The notes under the pieces: generated by a model
The model's input: only the letters and a program-made list of their open reading frames with translations
Told to the model about the DNA's origin: nothing
Database searches by the model: none
Program-made: the position numbers and the translations under genes
Shown here: one piece after another, positions 27,831 to 37,445 of the stretch
Layout: the number at the start of each line of letters is the position of its first letter
How positions within the stretch are numbered: the first letter of the stretch is position 1
Source: Candidatus Kinetoplastibacterium oncopeltii TCC290E
GTDB lineage: Bacteria; Pseudomonadota; Gammaproteobacteria; Burkholderiales; Burkholderiaceae_B
Reading direction: 5' to 3'
NCBI RefSeq assembly: GCF_000340865.1
Contig: NC_020299.1
Coordinates: forward strand, 558,001 to 622,000
Length of the DNA stretch: 64,000 bases

Positions 27831-28192
27831 AAACAGTATTAAAAGACCAAAAAGCTAACACATAAAAAGCTATCGTTATAAATAATTTTAAACATCATAA
27901 CTAATAATAAGTTTGAATTATCATTCAATGACTAATATCTGAATAAATCAGATTTAAGCATTAAAGCATAAAGAATATTATTTTATGTCATGTTGTTAGG
28001 AGTAAAACATTAAATACAAATAAATTATTCTGACTAGTTATCTAATAGATTTTGAAACACAGTTATTATAATAGAAATCATTTTATTAATAAGTCTAAAT
28101 TATTTCACAAAATATTCCAGTTGATAAAGCAGTGATAGAAAATATAATGTATATATAAACAATACACAGAAATAATATTTATCGAAATTAAA

Positions 28193-29350
28193 ATGAATAA
28201 AGAATTTGATATAGCAATAGTAGGATCTGGCATTACTGGAAGTACCTTGGCTATTTTGTTATCTAGGCTAACAACAAATCCTTCCAGAGTAGCATTGATA
28301 CAGAAGATTGACCTTGATTCTGATCTGATTAAGAAAAAACACAAACCAGATGTCTTGGCTCTAAGTTATGATAGTAAGTTGCTACTGAAAGGTATAAATG
28401 CTTGGCCAGAAGGATCATCTGTTATAAAAACAGTACATGTTTCTAAGTTCAATCAGTTTGGTAAATTATTATTAAAGAATACTGATCTCAATATAGACGA
28501 ACTGGGCAGTATAGTTAACTATGACAATCTTCAAAAAAAATTAGATAAATTAGTGTTAGAAAGCGGAGTATCACTTATATGTGGCGACAATGTTGAAATT
28601 ATTAAAAAAAATAGCATTTACCAGACACAAATAGATGGCTCATTTTTAAAATCTCTAATTGTTATACAAGCTAATGGGATAAACTGTAGCGATTTTGAAA
28701 AAAAATACGATCAAAAAGCTTTATTAACAACAGTAAAAGTTAGATCACATAATAACGAAGAAAGATTAGCTTGGGAACGATTTACTGATACCGGATGTAT
28801 AGCTCTGCTACCAACTCCACAGAACTTAGATCTCTATTCAGTAGTTTGGTGTGATAATATAAAAAATATAGAATGTTTAATCAATATGTCAAACAAAGAA
28901 TTCTCAATATCAATAAATAAATTTTTCGGATCACTGTTAGGAAATATATCGTCTGACTTTGAACGATATACAATTCCATTATCTCTAAAAATAAAAAAAC
29001 ATCTAAATGATCTAAATTTGGTTACTATAGGAAACGCAGCTCAAACTATACATCCTATTGGAGGACAAGGATTAAATTTAGGACTTAGAGATGTTGGATG
29101 TCTTGTCAGATGTATTGATAAATGGCTAGATAACAAAACAGAAACTATCAGCATACTGAATAAATTCAATAACAAAAGATATCTAGATAGAATTATAACT
29201 ATAGGTATTACTGATACGTTGACTAATATTTTTAGCAGTAAAATACATTTAATACAAAAAATGTTTGGTACATCATTATCCTTAATTGATTTAATAAAAC
29301 CACTAAAAAGATCAATTATAAGGCAGCTTATAATTGGAACGAAAATGTAA
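28193..29350 (+). CDS. ubiH: UbiH/VisC-family FAD hydroxylase (ubiquinone synthesis)
   Basis: A 385-residue FAD-dependent aromatic-ring hydroxylase. It opens with the FAD-binding DIAIVGSGITGSTLAILLSR and has the second FAD motif GNAAQTIHPIGGQGLNLGLRDV near residue 285. In this family UbiH, UbiF and UbiI hydroxylate different positions of the ubiquinone ring, and the sequence alone does not decide which one this is. In a reduced genome one broad enzyme may do several steps. It follows the pepP remnant and precedes fis; dusB and dsbC, which I would expect in this neighbourhood, are absent from the 219-base gap 29351-29569. Confidence 0.8.
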   Translation: MNKEFDIAIVGSGITGSTLAILLSRLTTNPSRVALIQKIDLDSDLIKKKHKPDVLALSYDSKLLLKGINAWPEGSSVIKTVHVSKFNQFGKLLLKNTDLNIDELGSIVNYDNLQKKLDKLVLESGVSLICGDNVEIIKKNSIYQTQIDGSFLKSLIVIQANGINCSDFEKKYDQKALLTTVKVRSHNNEERLAWERFTDTGCIALLPTPQNLDLYSVVWCDNIKNIECLINMSNKEFSISINKFFGSLLGNISSDFERYTIPLSLKIKKHLNDLNLVTIGNAAQTIHPIGGQGLNLGLRDVGCLVRCIDKWLDNKTETISILNKFNNKRYLDRIITIGITDTLTNIFSSKIHLIQKMFGTSLSLIDLIKPLKRSIIRQLIIGTKM

Positions 29351-29569
29351 CCAACTAATTGAAATATCTGTTATATTTTATAGTGAAAAGATAACAATCA
29401 AAATATGATATATTATTTATAAAATATTTTCATTATTAATAGTTTTTATTATTAATTAAAATTCAATAGAATCATTCACAAAAAAATAAAATATAATACT
29501 AGTTTGGCAAATTATAATTTATAATTTGAGTGACTAATATAAATACTATTAACCATAATTTTTGCCCAA

Positions 29570-29809
29570 ATGAATAAACAAGATATTTTCGAAGAATGTA
29601 TACGTATAAGCTTAGCACGCTATATGAATGACTTGGGAGATTCTAAACCTAATGATATATTAAAAATGGTTGTCTTGTGCGTCGAAAAACCAGTTATAGA
29701 AGTAGCCTTGCAAAGGTCCAATAACAATCAGTCTAAAGCAGCTGAAATGCTTGGAATTACTAGGAGTACTTTGAGAAAAAAACTTATGCTATATAAAATA
29801 CAAATATAA
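29570..29809 (+). CDS. fis: DNA-binding protein Fis
   Basis: A 79-residue nucleoid-associated protein, short like other betaproteobacterial Fis. The C-terminal helix-turn-helix is clear: QSKAAEMLGITRSTLRKKL, preceded by the dimer helices (KPVIEVALQRSNN). Fis bends DNA and regulates rRNA and tRNA transcription, topology and site-specific recombination. It is followed by purH and, as in relatives, probably begins a fis-purH-ruvC transcript. In a genome with few regulators it may be among the main remaining DNA-binding factors. Confidence 0.93.
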   Translation: MNKQDIFEECIRISLARYMNDLGDSKPNDILKMVVLCVEKPVIEVALQRSNNNQSKAAEMLGITRSTLRKKLMLYKIQI

Positions 29810-29885
29810 TTTTTTAAGTGTCTTTATAGGCAACACCATGGCTCATGAGAAATTATTCTACTAAATCTACTTGACACAATATACT

Positions 29886-31478
29886 ATGAAAATCGAAACT
29901 GCTTTGATATCTGTTTCTAACAAAACAGGAATCATTGAATTTGCTAAATCTTTAATATCTAGAAAGATTCGTTTATTCTCAACTGGGGGAACAGCTAAAA
30001 CATTAAGAGAAGCTGGATTAGAAGTAATAGAAGTATCTGAACATACGGGATTTCCTGAGATTTTAGATGGAAGAGTTAAAACACTTCACCCTAAAATTCA
30101 TGGTGGATTATTAGCAAAACGTGATAAAAAAGAGCACGTTAATACAATTAAAGAATATGGTATAGATAAAATAGATATATTAGTTGTGAATCTATATCCA
30201 TTCAATGAAGCAATATCCAAAGAAGGATGTTCCTTTTCAAATGCAATAGAAAATATTGACATTGGTGGCCCAGCAATGTTGCGTTCTGCATCTAAGAATC
30301 ATGGTAATGATATCGATGGTGTAACAGTAATAGTAGATCCAAAAGATTATACTAAAGTAATAAATGAAATAGATGAGTATGGGAATACTTCCTATGAGTT
30401 ACGTTTAAATTTGGCAACAAAAGCTTTTGCACATACAGCAGCATACGATGGATTAATAACAAATTATCTAAGCAGCTTGCTAGACAAAACTCCAAAATAT
30501 GATGAAACTCCTAATAGGCAAAAATGGCCAGAAATTATAACAATACAAGCAAAAAAACAACAAACTTTACGATATGGAGAAAATCCTCATCAGACTGCCT
30601 CGTTCTATATTGATGAAAACATTAGCCAAGGATTGCTAAGCAACTATAGGCAAATACAAGGCAAAGAACTATCTTTCAATAATATTGCAGATGCAGACGC
30701 AGCTTGGGAGTGCGTTCGAAGTTTCGAAAAACCTGCTTGTGTAATTGTAAAACATGCCAATCCTTGTGGTGTTGCTATCGGTAATAACATAAGAGAATCC
30801 TACGACAAGGCATTTAAAACAGATCCAACATCTGCTTTTGGAGGCATAGTAGCATTTAATAAAAAAGTTGATGTAGAAACTGCTAGAACAGTAATTGATA
30901 ATCAATTTTTAGAAGTATTATTAGCTCCAAATTTTGATAATGATGCAATAAATGAATTATCATCAAAACAAAATATAAGAGTTTTAAAAGTTCCAATAGG
31001 TCATGGTACTAACAACTTCGATGCAAAAAGAATTGGTGGAGGGTGGTTACTACAGACTACTGATAGTCAGGATTTATGCATAAAAGATATTAATATTGTG
31101 ACTAAAAGAAAACCAACAAAAGAAGAAATTGATGATTTAATATTTGCCTGGAATGTAGCAAAATTTGTCAAATCCAATGCAATCGTTTTTGCTAGCAAAG
31201 GAATGACATTAGGTATTGGTGCTGGACAAATGAGTCGTGTCGATTCTGCTCGTATCGCATCTATAAAAGCAATTAATTCAAAATTAGATTTAAAAAATTC
31301 TGTTGTAGCATCAGATGCATTTTTTCCTTTTCGCGATGGACTAGATGTAATAGTAGCATCCGGTAGCAGTTGTGTGATACAACCAGGAGGTAGTATGAGA
31401 GATGATGAGGTTATAGATGCTGCTAATGAACATGGTATAGTCATGGCCATGACTGGAATAAGGCATTTTCGTCATTAA
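29886..31478 (+). CDS. purH: Bifunctional AICAR transformylase/IMP cyclohydrolase
   Basis: PurH performs the last two steps to IMP. The N-terminal cyclohydrolase domain starts [13 protein letters not shown] and includes GGTAKTL and [17 protein letters not shown]. The C-terminal transformylase domain carries the catalytic Lys-His in [13 protein letters not shown] and the ending [20 protein letters not shown] with HFRH. I prefer the ATG at 29886 (530 residues); an in-frame TTG at 29871 would add five residues, and neither has a strong ribosome binding site. The stop TAA shares one base with the ruvC start (TAATG), indicating translational coupling. Confidence 0.96.
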   Translation: MKIETALISVSNKTGIIEFAKSLISRKIRLFSTGGTAKTLREAGLEVIEVSEHTGFPEILDGRVKTLHPKIHGGLLAKRDKKEHVNTIKEYGIDKIDILVVNLYPFNEAISKEGCSFSNAIENIDIGGPAMLRSASKNHGNDIDGVTVIVDPKDYTKVINEIDEYGNTSYELRLNLATKAFAHTAAYDGLITNYLSSLLDKTPKYDETPNRQKWPEIITIQAKKQQTLRYGENPHQTASFYIDENISQGLLSNYRQIQGKELSFNNIADADAAWECVRSFEKPACVIVKHANPCGVAIGNNIRESYDKAFKTDPTSAFGGIVAFNKKVDVETARTVIDNQFLEVLLAPNFDNDAINELSSKQNIRVLKVPIGHGTNNFDAKRIGGGWLLQTTDSQDLCIKDINIVTKRKPTKEEIDDLIFAWNVAKFVKSNAIVFASKGMTLGIGAGQMSRVDSARIASIKAINSKLDLKNSVVASDAFFPFRDGLDVIVASGSSCVIQPGGSMRDDEVIDAANEHGIVMAMTGIRHFRH

Positions 31479-32023
31479 TGAGAATTATTGGCATTGATCC
31501 TGGACTTAGGAAGACAGGGTTTGGAATAATAGAACAAAATGGCCAAACCATCAAGTACGTAACTAGTGGCACTATAGTAATACCAACTGATTTGCCACTA
31601 GCTGAAAGGCTAAAGGTAATTTTTGATAATTTAAATCAAATTATTAGAGAGACAAATCCTTTAGTAGCAGCCATGGAAATAATTTTTATGAATACTAACC
31701 CAGCTACAACACTTTTGCTAGGACAAGCTAGAGGCGCTGCTTTATGTGCAGTAGCTAATAATGATATAAAAGTTTATGAATACACTGCATTACAAATAAA
31801 AAAAGCTGTTGTCGGGACAGGAAGAGCTGCAAAAAATCAAGTTCAAATGATGGTGCAACGATTGCTATCCTTAAACGGATTACCTTCTTCTGATTCTGCT
31901 GATGCTCTATCATGTGCTCTCTGTCACTCAAATATAAATCCATTCAGAATGATTATGAAGAACTTACAACATAGTGATATTAATGATAAAGAAAAGACTG
32001 TTAAAAACGGAAGATTAATTTGA
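31478..32023 (+). CDS. ruvC: Holliday junction resolvase RuvC
   Basis: RuvC cuts Holliday junctions as a dimer together with RuvAB. The 181 residues hold the catalytic acids: [17 protein letters not shown] at the N-terminus, a glutamate in [10 protein letters not shown], and the C-terminal pair in [12 protein letters not shown]. The linker segment [19 protein letters not shown] is typical. It overlaps purH by one base and is followed by ruvA after 13 bases. The whole ruvCAB set is contiguous and intact. Confidence 0.97.
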   Translation: MRIIGIDPGLRKTGFGIIEQNGQTIKYVTSGTIVIPTDLPLAERLKVIFDNLNQIIRETNPLVAAMEIIFMNTNPATTLLLGQARGAALCAVANNDIKVYEYTALQIKKAVVGTGRAAKNQVQMMVQRLLSLNGLPSSDSADALSCALCHSNINPFRMIMKNLQHSDINDKEKTVKNGRLI

Positions 32024-32036
32024 GAAATGTTGATAT

Positions 32037-32612
32037 ATGATAGAAAGGATCACTGGTAAATTATTAGAAAAGAGTACAAATAGTGTTTGTTTAGATGTAA
32101 ATGGTATATGTTATGAAATAGAAACAACTTCTGGCACTATTAATTCTCTTCCACATATTAATGAAAAATTAACTTTATTCACCCATTTATTGATACGTGA
32201 GGATGCACACATATTATTTGGATTTAATGATCACAATACTAGAAATACTTTCCGTCTATTGATTAAAACAGCAGGAATAGGAGCTCGCACTGCTTTATCA
32301 GTTTTGTCTACTTTAACAGTTGAAGAACTGTCAAATTCTATATTAATGCAGGAACCATCAATTCTTACTAAAGTTCCCGGAATAGGACAAAGAACAGCAG
32401 AGCGTTTAATACTAGAGCTAAAAAATAAAATAAAATCAGAAACCGGATTAAATTCGACACAAGTTCCTCAGATACATTCTGACCTTATTAATGCATTAGT
32501 GTCATTAGGATATTCATGTAAAGAAGCAATGAAGATAATTAATTTTGTTCCAGAAAATCTTACTATATCTGAAAGTATAAAATACGCGCTGAAGTTACTG
32601 AGTGCTGGTTAA
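32037..32612 (+). CDS. ruvA: Holliday junction helicase subunit RuvA
   Basis: RuvA forms tetramers that hold the Holliday junction for the RuvB motors. The 191-residue product has the N-terminal OB domain (MIERITGKLLEKS), two helix-hairpin-helix motifs (LIKTAGIGARTALSVLS and LTKVPGIGQRTAERLILEL) and a C-terminal RuvB-binding domain (LINALVSLGYSCKEAMKII). Length is normal. It lies between ruvC and ruvB in the same direction. Confidence 0.97.
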   Translation: MIERITGKLLEKSTNSVCLDVNGICYEIETTSGTINSLPHINEKLTLFTHLLIREDAHILFGFNDHNTRNTFRLLIKTAGIGARTALSVLSTLTVEELSNSILMQEPSILTKVPGIGQRTAERLILELKNKIKSETGLNSTQVPQIHSDLINALVSLGYSCKEAMKIINFVPENLTISESIKYALKLLSAG

Positions 32613-32665
32613 TCCAGCATAAAATGAAAGCTACATTAATCTACAAATATTTATAACTACTGAAT

Positions 32666-33730
32666 ATGGCCATTAAGCCCGATCATCTTGCCCAAACAAC
32701 CAGAACACATAGCAAAATACTAGAACCTACAGCTCCTAGTAGCGAAGAATCTATTGAGCGTGCATTGAGACCAAAAAATTTCTATGAATATATAGGACAA
32801 AAAAGAACTTGTGATCAACTGGAGATATTTATAAAAGCTGCTCGAAATAGAAAAGAGTCTTTGGATCATACTTTATTATTTGGGCCTCCAGGTTTAGGAA
32901 AAACTACTCTTGCACATATAATTGCACATGAAATGGGAGCTAACCTAAGGCAGACATCTGGTCCTGTATTGGAAAGACCAGGAGATCTAGCAGCAATACT
33001 AACAAACATGGAAAAAAATGATGTTTTGTTTATTGATGAAATACATAGACTATCCTCAGTTGTAGAAGAAATTCTCTATCCGGCTTTAGAAGACTTTCAG
33101 ATAGATATCCTAATAGGAGAAGGACCGTCTGCAAGAAGTGTAAAATTAGATCTTCAACCATTTACATTAATAGGTGCCACTACTAGAGCAGGCATGCTAA
33201 CAAACCCATTAAGAGATAGATTTGGGATCATATCTAGACTTGAATTTTATAATTCAGAAGATCTTTCTCGTATAATTTCTAGAAGTGCTAAATTGTTAAG
33301 AACAAATGTCACAACAGATGGATCTGAAGAAATTGCTAGAAGATCGAGGGGTACACCAAGGATAGCTAATAGACTATTAAGACGAGTACGTGATTATGCT
33401 GAAGTTAAAGCAGAAGGCATAATAAACGATACTGTGGCAAACCAAGCTTTATCAATGCTAGAAGTAGATCCTCATGGATTAGATATCATGGATAGAAAAC
33501 TATTAGAAGCTATTGTTTATAAATTTGATGGTGGTCCTGTCGGAATTGACAGTATTGCTGCATCTATAGGAGAAGAAAAGGATACTATAGAAGATGTTAT
33601 AGAGCCTTATCTAATACAACATGGATATATACAAAGAACGCCTCGTGGCAGGATAGCAACATCTATAACTTGGAATCATTTAGGCTTGCATAATCAAGCA
33701 CAATCTTCTCAGCAAAAAAATATTCCCTAG
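32666..33730 (+). CDS. ruvB: Holliday junction branch migration ATPase RuvB
   Basis: RuvB is the hexameric AAA+ motor for branch migration. Its 354 residues include the family start [16 protein letters not shown], Walker [21 protein letters not shown] (about residue 70), Walker [13 protein letters not shown], sensor 1 IGATTRAG and the arginine finger region TNPLRDRFG. The winged-helix domain ends near RTPRGRIAT. It follows ruvA after 53 bases and precedes glnS. Confidence 0.97.
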   Translation: MAIKPDHLAQTTRTHSKILEPTAPSSEESIERALRPKNFYEYIGQKRTCDQLEIFIKAARNRKESLDHTLLFGPPGLGKTTLAHIIAHEMGANLRQTSGPVLERPGDLAAILTNMEKNDVLFIDEIHRLSSVVEEILYPALEDFQIDILIGEGPSARSVKLDLQPFTLIGATTRAGMLTNPLRDRFGIISRLEFYNSEDLSRIISRSAKLLRTNVTTDGSEEIARRSRGTPRIANRLLRRVRDYAEVKAEGIINDTVANQALSMLEVDPHGLDIMDRKLLEAIVYKFDGGPVGIDSIAASIGEEKDTIEDVIEPYLIQHGYIQRTPRGRIATSITWNHLGLHNQAQSSQQKNIP

Positions 33731-33790
33731 ATAAGTTCCTAATAACATATATTAATCAAACTTAACTACTAATTAATAAAATTTAAATAA

Positions 33791-35554
33791 ATGACTACTA
33801 TTGAAAATAACATGTCATCGCAAAATTTTTTGCGTAGAATCATAGAAGAAGATATTAATTCAGGAAAACTAGATAAAAGGCTATGGTCAGGAATACCTGG
33901 ACCAAGTAATCTACAAAAAAATATCAAAAAAATTGACTTTGCATCAATTAGGACAAGATTTCCTCCTGAGCCTAATGGATATTTACACATAGGACATGCA
34001 AAAAGTATATGTATAAATTTTGGATTAGCTGAACAGTATAATGGATCTTGTCATTTAAGATTTGATGATACCAATCCTGATAAAGAAGATAAAGAATATG
34101 TAGAATCAATAATTGAAGCAGTTAATTGGCTAGGTTTTAAATGGATAAATAATAGTCAAAATAATCTATATTTTGCAAGCGATTACTTCAATTACATGTA
34201 TGAATTTGCAGAAGAACTAATAAAAAATGACTATGCTTACATTGATGAACAAAATGAAGATGAAATTAAGCATAATAGAGGAACATTAACTAATCCAGGT
34301 ATCGAATCTCCTTGGCGTAACAGACCTTCAGAGGAATCTTTAATATTATTTAGAAGAATGAAGAATCAAGAATATCCAAATGGTAGTCTTGTATTACGTG
34401 CAAAAATAGATATGAAATCACCAAATGTAAATATGCGTGATCCTATTATGTATAGGATACGTCACTCCTCTCATCATCGAACAGGTTCTAAATGGTGTAT
34501 TTACCCAATGTATAGTTGGGCACATCCTGTCGAAGATGCATTGGAAGGTATTACTCACAGTATATGCACATTAGAATTTGAAGACCAAAGATCTTTATAT
34601 GATTGGTTTTTAGAAAAATTAAAAAAAATAGGAATTTTTTCAGATCCTCTTCCTCATCAATATGAATTTGCAAGATTAAATTTAAGCTATGTAGTTACTA
34701 GCAAGAGAAAATTATTAACTCTTGTAAAAGGAGGATATGTTGATGGGTGGGATGACCCGAGATTACCAACAATATTTGGCCTACGCAGAAGAGGCTATAC
34801 TCCTAGATCTATAAGACTATTTTGTGAGAGAATATCTGTATCTAAGTCGGATTCTTTAATTGATTATAGCATTCTAGAACAAGCGTTGAGAGATGATCTT
34901 GACATAGCAGCAACTAGAGCTATAGCAATCTTAAATCCTTTAAAACTAATAATAACAAACTATCCGATAAATTATTCAGAAATTTGTCATGCTCCTATAA
35001 ATCATCATGATAAAAACCTTGGATATCGTAATTTTTCTTTTCAAAGAGAATTGTGGATAGACAAGTATGATTTTCAGGAGGATCCTCAAAAAAATTATTT
35101 TCGATTATTTCCTGGAAATCTAGTTCGTCTAAAATATGGCTATATTGTTAGATGTACCGGTTGTAGAAAAGATAGTAAAGGAAATATTATAGAAGTACAT
35201 GCGGAATATTTACCAGATACGAAAAGTGGAACTGATGGATCAAATAGAATTAAAGTTAAAGGCAATATAACATGGTTATCTTCAACAGATGCTCAATCTG
35301 TAACTATAAATCTATATGAGCATCTATTCACTAAGCCTATTCTAGATAGCGATGAAAATAATTTTATTGATTACATAAATCCAAATTCTAAAAAAACTAT
35401 TACAGCACTATTGGAACCAAATACAATAAATCGTGATATCAAAACATGGCAATTTGAAAGACTTGGTTACTTCATTATGGATAAAGATAGTACAGATGAA
35501 AATATAGTAATTAATCGTATTGTTACCTTGAAAGATTCTTACATAAAAAATTAA
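33791..35554 (+). CDS. glnS: Glutaminyl-tRNA synthetase
   Basis: GlnS charges tRNA-Gln directly, so this organism need not rely on the GatCAB transamidation route for Gln. The class I synthetase has 587 residues, slightly longer than E. coli (554). HIGH is in FPPEPNGYLHIGHAKSICIN (about residue 57) and the KMSKS equivalent in VVTSKRKLLTLVKGGYVDGW. C-terminal anticodon-binding beta barrels are present. The minC ATG follows its stop directly. Confidence 0.96.
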   Translation: MTTIENNMSSQNFLRRIIEEDINSGKLDKRLWSGIPGPSNLQKNIKKIDFASIRTRFPPEPNGYLHIGHAKSICINFGLAEQYNGSCHLRFDDTNPDKEDKEYVESIIEAVNWLGFKWINNSQNNLYFASDYFNYMYEFAEELIKNDYAYIDEQNEDEIKHNRGTLTNPGIESPWRNRPSEESLILFRRMKNQEYPNGSLVLRAKIDMKSPNVNMRDPIMYRIRHSSHHRTGSKWCIYPMYSWAHPVEDALEGITHSICTLEFEDQRSLYDWFLEKLKKIGIFSDPLPHQYEFARLNLSYVVTSKRKLLTLVKGGYVDGWDDPRLPTIFGLRRRGYTPRSIRLFCERISVSKSDSLIDYSILEQALRDDLDIAATRAIAILNPLKLIITNYPINYSEICHAPINHHDKNLGYRNFSFQRELWIDKYDFQEDPQKNYFRLFPGNLVRLKYGYIVRCTGCRKDSKGNIIEVHAEYLPDTKSGTDGSNRIKVKGNITWLSSTDAQSVTINLYEHLFTKPILDSDENNFIDYINPNSKKTITALLEPNTINRDIKTWQFERLGYFIMDKDSTDENIVINRIVTLKDSYIKN

Positions 35555-36244
35555 ATGATAACAAAACCATCTAAAATAGATTGTAAAAGTGCTAATATCA
35601 TAGCAACCAAGCTGATATTACAGGATAGTGATGACGATTTGTATATGTCTACAAAGAATTATTTAGAAAATTCTGGAAATTTTTTTGAAAATGAATACAT
35701 TATTATCGATGTTAGTATGTTAACAAAAACAGTAAATTGGAATCAACTGATAGACGTACTGAAAATATATAATATTAATATAATCGGAATATTCGCAAAC
35801 GGAGATAATTTACTTTCAGCTTTAGATATAGGATTGATAAATTTATCATCTAGTAGAAAAGATTTAAATCATATAAATAACTCTCTTTATGATAAAAAAA
35901 TAGAAAATAGTCAATTTGAACCTTTATTGATAGATAAGCCATTAAGATCAGGACAGAAAATATATGCTAATAAAACTGATCTAATTGTAATTGGAATGGT
36001 AAGTCCTGGAGCAGAGATAATAGCAGATGGTAATATTCATGTTTATGGACCTTTGCGAGGCAAAGCAATAGCTGGAGCCAATGGAAATACTGATTCTCGT
36101 ATATTTACTACACAGTTTGATGCCGAACTGTTAGCTATAGCTGGGAGATATAAAATCTTTGATAACAACTTAAATGGTGATATGTATAACAAAAAACTAT
36201 TTGCCGAACTATGCAATGAGAAAATTTCAATTCGTTTACTGTAA
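35555..36244 (+). CDS. minC: Septum site-determining protein MinC
   Basis: MinC inhibits FtsZ polymer formation away from mid-cell and is carried by MinD. The 229 residues consist of a weakly conserved N-terminal FtsZ-contact domain and the right-handed beta-helix C-terminal domain (about residues 125-229). The latter is recognisable from IVIGMVSPGAEIIADGNIHV and YGPLRGKAIAGANGN. Its ATG directly follows the glnS stop, and minD and minE follow in order, so the operon is intact. Confidence 0.92.
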   Translation: MITKPSKIDCKSANIIATKLILQDSDDDLYMSTKNYLENSGNFFENEYIIIDVSMLTKTVNWNQLIDVLKIYNINIIGIFANGDNLLSALDIGLINLSSSRKDLNHINNSLYDKKIENSQFEPLLIDKPLRSGQKIYANKTDLIVIGMVSPGAEIIADGNIHVYGPLRGKAIAGANGNTDSRIFTTQFDAELLAIAGRYKIFDNNLNGDMYNKKLFAELCNEKISIRLL

Positions 36245-36325
36245 AAACTAGAGAATATTTTATCTACTTATACTGTAGACTGTTGTATCATGATAGCATT
36301 AACATTTAATAAGGATATAAAGGTC

Positions 36326-37141
36326 GTGACACGTATCGTTGTTGTAACTTCTGGTAAAGGTGGCGTTGGCAAAACCACTAGTAGTGCTAGTTTCTCTGCT
36401 GGTTTAGCTATGCGAGGTCACAAGACTGTAGTAATAGACTTTGACGTTGGATTGCGCAATCTTGATCTAATTATGGGCTGTGAAAGAAGAGTTGTATATG
36501 ATTTTATCAATGTAGTACAAGAAGAAGCAAATTTAAATCAGGCATTAATAAAAGATAAAAAAGTCGAGAACCTTTTTATTTTACCAGCTTCTCAAACTCG
36601 TGATAAAGATGCACTGACTAAAAATGGGGTTGAGCTAGTACTCAAAAATCTTAGTAAAATGGGATTCGAGTATATTGTATGCGATTCGCCAGCTGGCATT
36701 GAAACAGGTGCTTTAATGGCAGCTTATTTTGCTGATGATGCGATAGTAGTTACAAATCCTGAAATATCTTCTGTTAGAGACTCAGATAGAATATTAGGAA
36801 TTTTATCATCAAAATCTAAAAGAGCTATTAATGGTGAAGACCCTATTAAAGAATATTTACTAATTACAAGATATAATCCTAAACGAGTGTTGACTGGAGA
36901 AATGCTCTCCATATCAGATATTGAAGATATACTAAGAATAAATCTTATTGGAGTAATACCAGAATCTGAATCTGTGCTACATGCATCAAATCAAGGGTTA
37001 CCTGCTATTCATATGAAAGATACTAATGTATCTATAGCTTATGAAGATTTAGTTTCTCGTTATTTAGGCAAAGAAGTTGCTATGAAATTTACAGAGCAAG
37101 AAAAACCTAGCCTATTTAAAAGATTATTCGGAGGCAGATAA
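36326..37141 (+). CDS. minD: Septum site-determining ATPase MinD
   Basis: MinD binds the membrane in its ATP form, recruits MinC, and is released by MinE. I chose the GTG at 36326 because the product then begins [17 protein letters not shown] after the initiator, like E. coli MinD, has 271 residues (E. coli 270), and AAGGAT lies 9 bases upstream. An ATG at 36290 would add 12 residues. The deviant Walker A KGGVGKTT and [18 protein letters not shown] are clear. The C-terminal amphipathic membrane-targeting helix is seen in [12 protein letters not shown]. minE starts one base after the stop. Confidence 0.96.
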   Translation: MTRIVVVTSGKGGVGKTTSSASFSAGLAMRGHKTVVIDFDVGLRNLDLIMGCERRVVYDFINVVQEEANLNQALIKDKKVENLFILPASQTRDKDALTKNGVELVLKNLSKMGFEYIVCDSPAGIETGALMAAYFADDAIVVTNPEISSVRDSDRILGILSSKSKRAINGEDPIKEYLLITRYNPKRVLTGEMLSISDIEDILRINLIGVIPESESVLHASNQGLPAIHMKDTNVSIAYEDLVSRYLGKEVAMKFTEQEKPSLFKRLFGGR

Positions 37142-37142
37142 A

Positions 37143-37403
37143 ATGTCATTTTTATCGTTCCTACTTGGAGAAAAAAAGAAATCAGCTGTTGTTGCAAAAG
37201 AAAGATTACAGATAATACTTGCACATGAACGCTCAACAAAGGGTTCACCAGATTATTTGCCTAAACTACAGCAAGAATTAATTGCAGTTTTATCTAAGTA
37301 CGTAAATATAGATCTTGATGATATTAAAGTTAACGTGGAAAGACACGGTTCACTTGATGTTTTAGAAGTAAAGATAGAAATGCAAAAGAAAGAAGTTTCT
37401 TGA
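37143..37403 (+). CDS. minE: Cell division topological factor MinE
   Basis: MinE stimulates MinD ATPase and drives pole-to-pole oscillation. It has 86 residues, typical length. The N-terminal membrane- and MinD-binding part ([20 protein letters not shown], with [10 protein letters not shown]) and the C-terminal topological domain ([20 protein letters not shown]) are both present. It starts one base after minD ends and is followed by a strong hairpin terminator. A complete Min system indicates that the cell still selects its own division plane. Confidence 0.96.
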   Translation: MSFLSFLLGEKKKSAVVAKERLQIILAHERSTKGSPDYLPKLQQELIAVLSKYVNIDLDDIKVNVERHGSLDVLEVKIEMQKKEVS

Positions 37404-37411
37404 ATAAATAA

Positions 37412-37440
37412 ACCAATACGCCTAGTAAAGGTGTATTGGT
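37412..37440. terminator. Bidirectional terminator between minE and ettA
   Basis: ACCAATACGCC (37412-37422) pairs with GGTGTATTGGT (37430-37440), one wobble, around the loop TAGTAAA. On the plus strand CTGTTTTAT follows; on the minus strand TTTATTTATTC follows. It lies exactly between the two converging stop codons. Confidence 0.8.
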
Positions 37441-37445
37441 CTGTT

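Noticed and set aside
28105..28344. 79-codon minus-strand ORF over the ubiH start
   Set aside because: It overlaps the clear FAD-binding N-terminus of the ubiH-type gene on the other strand and has no family features.
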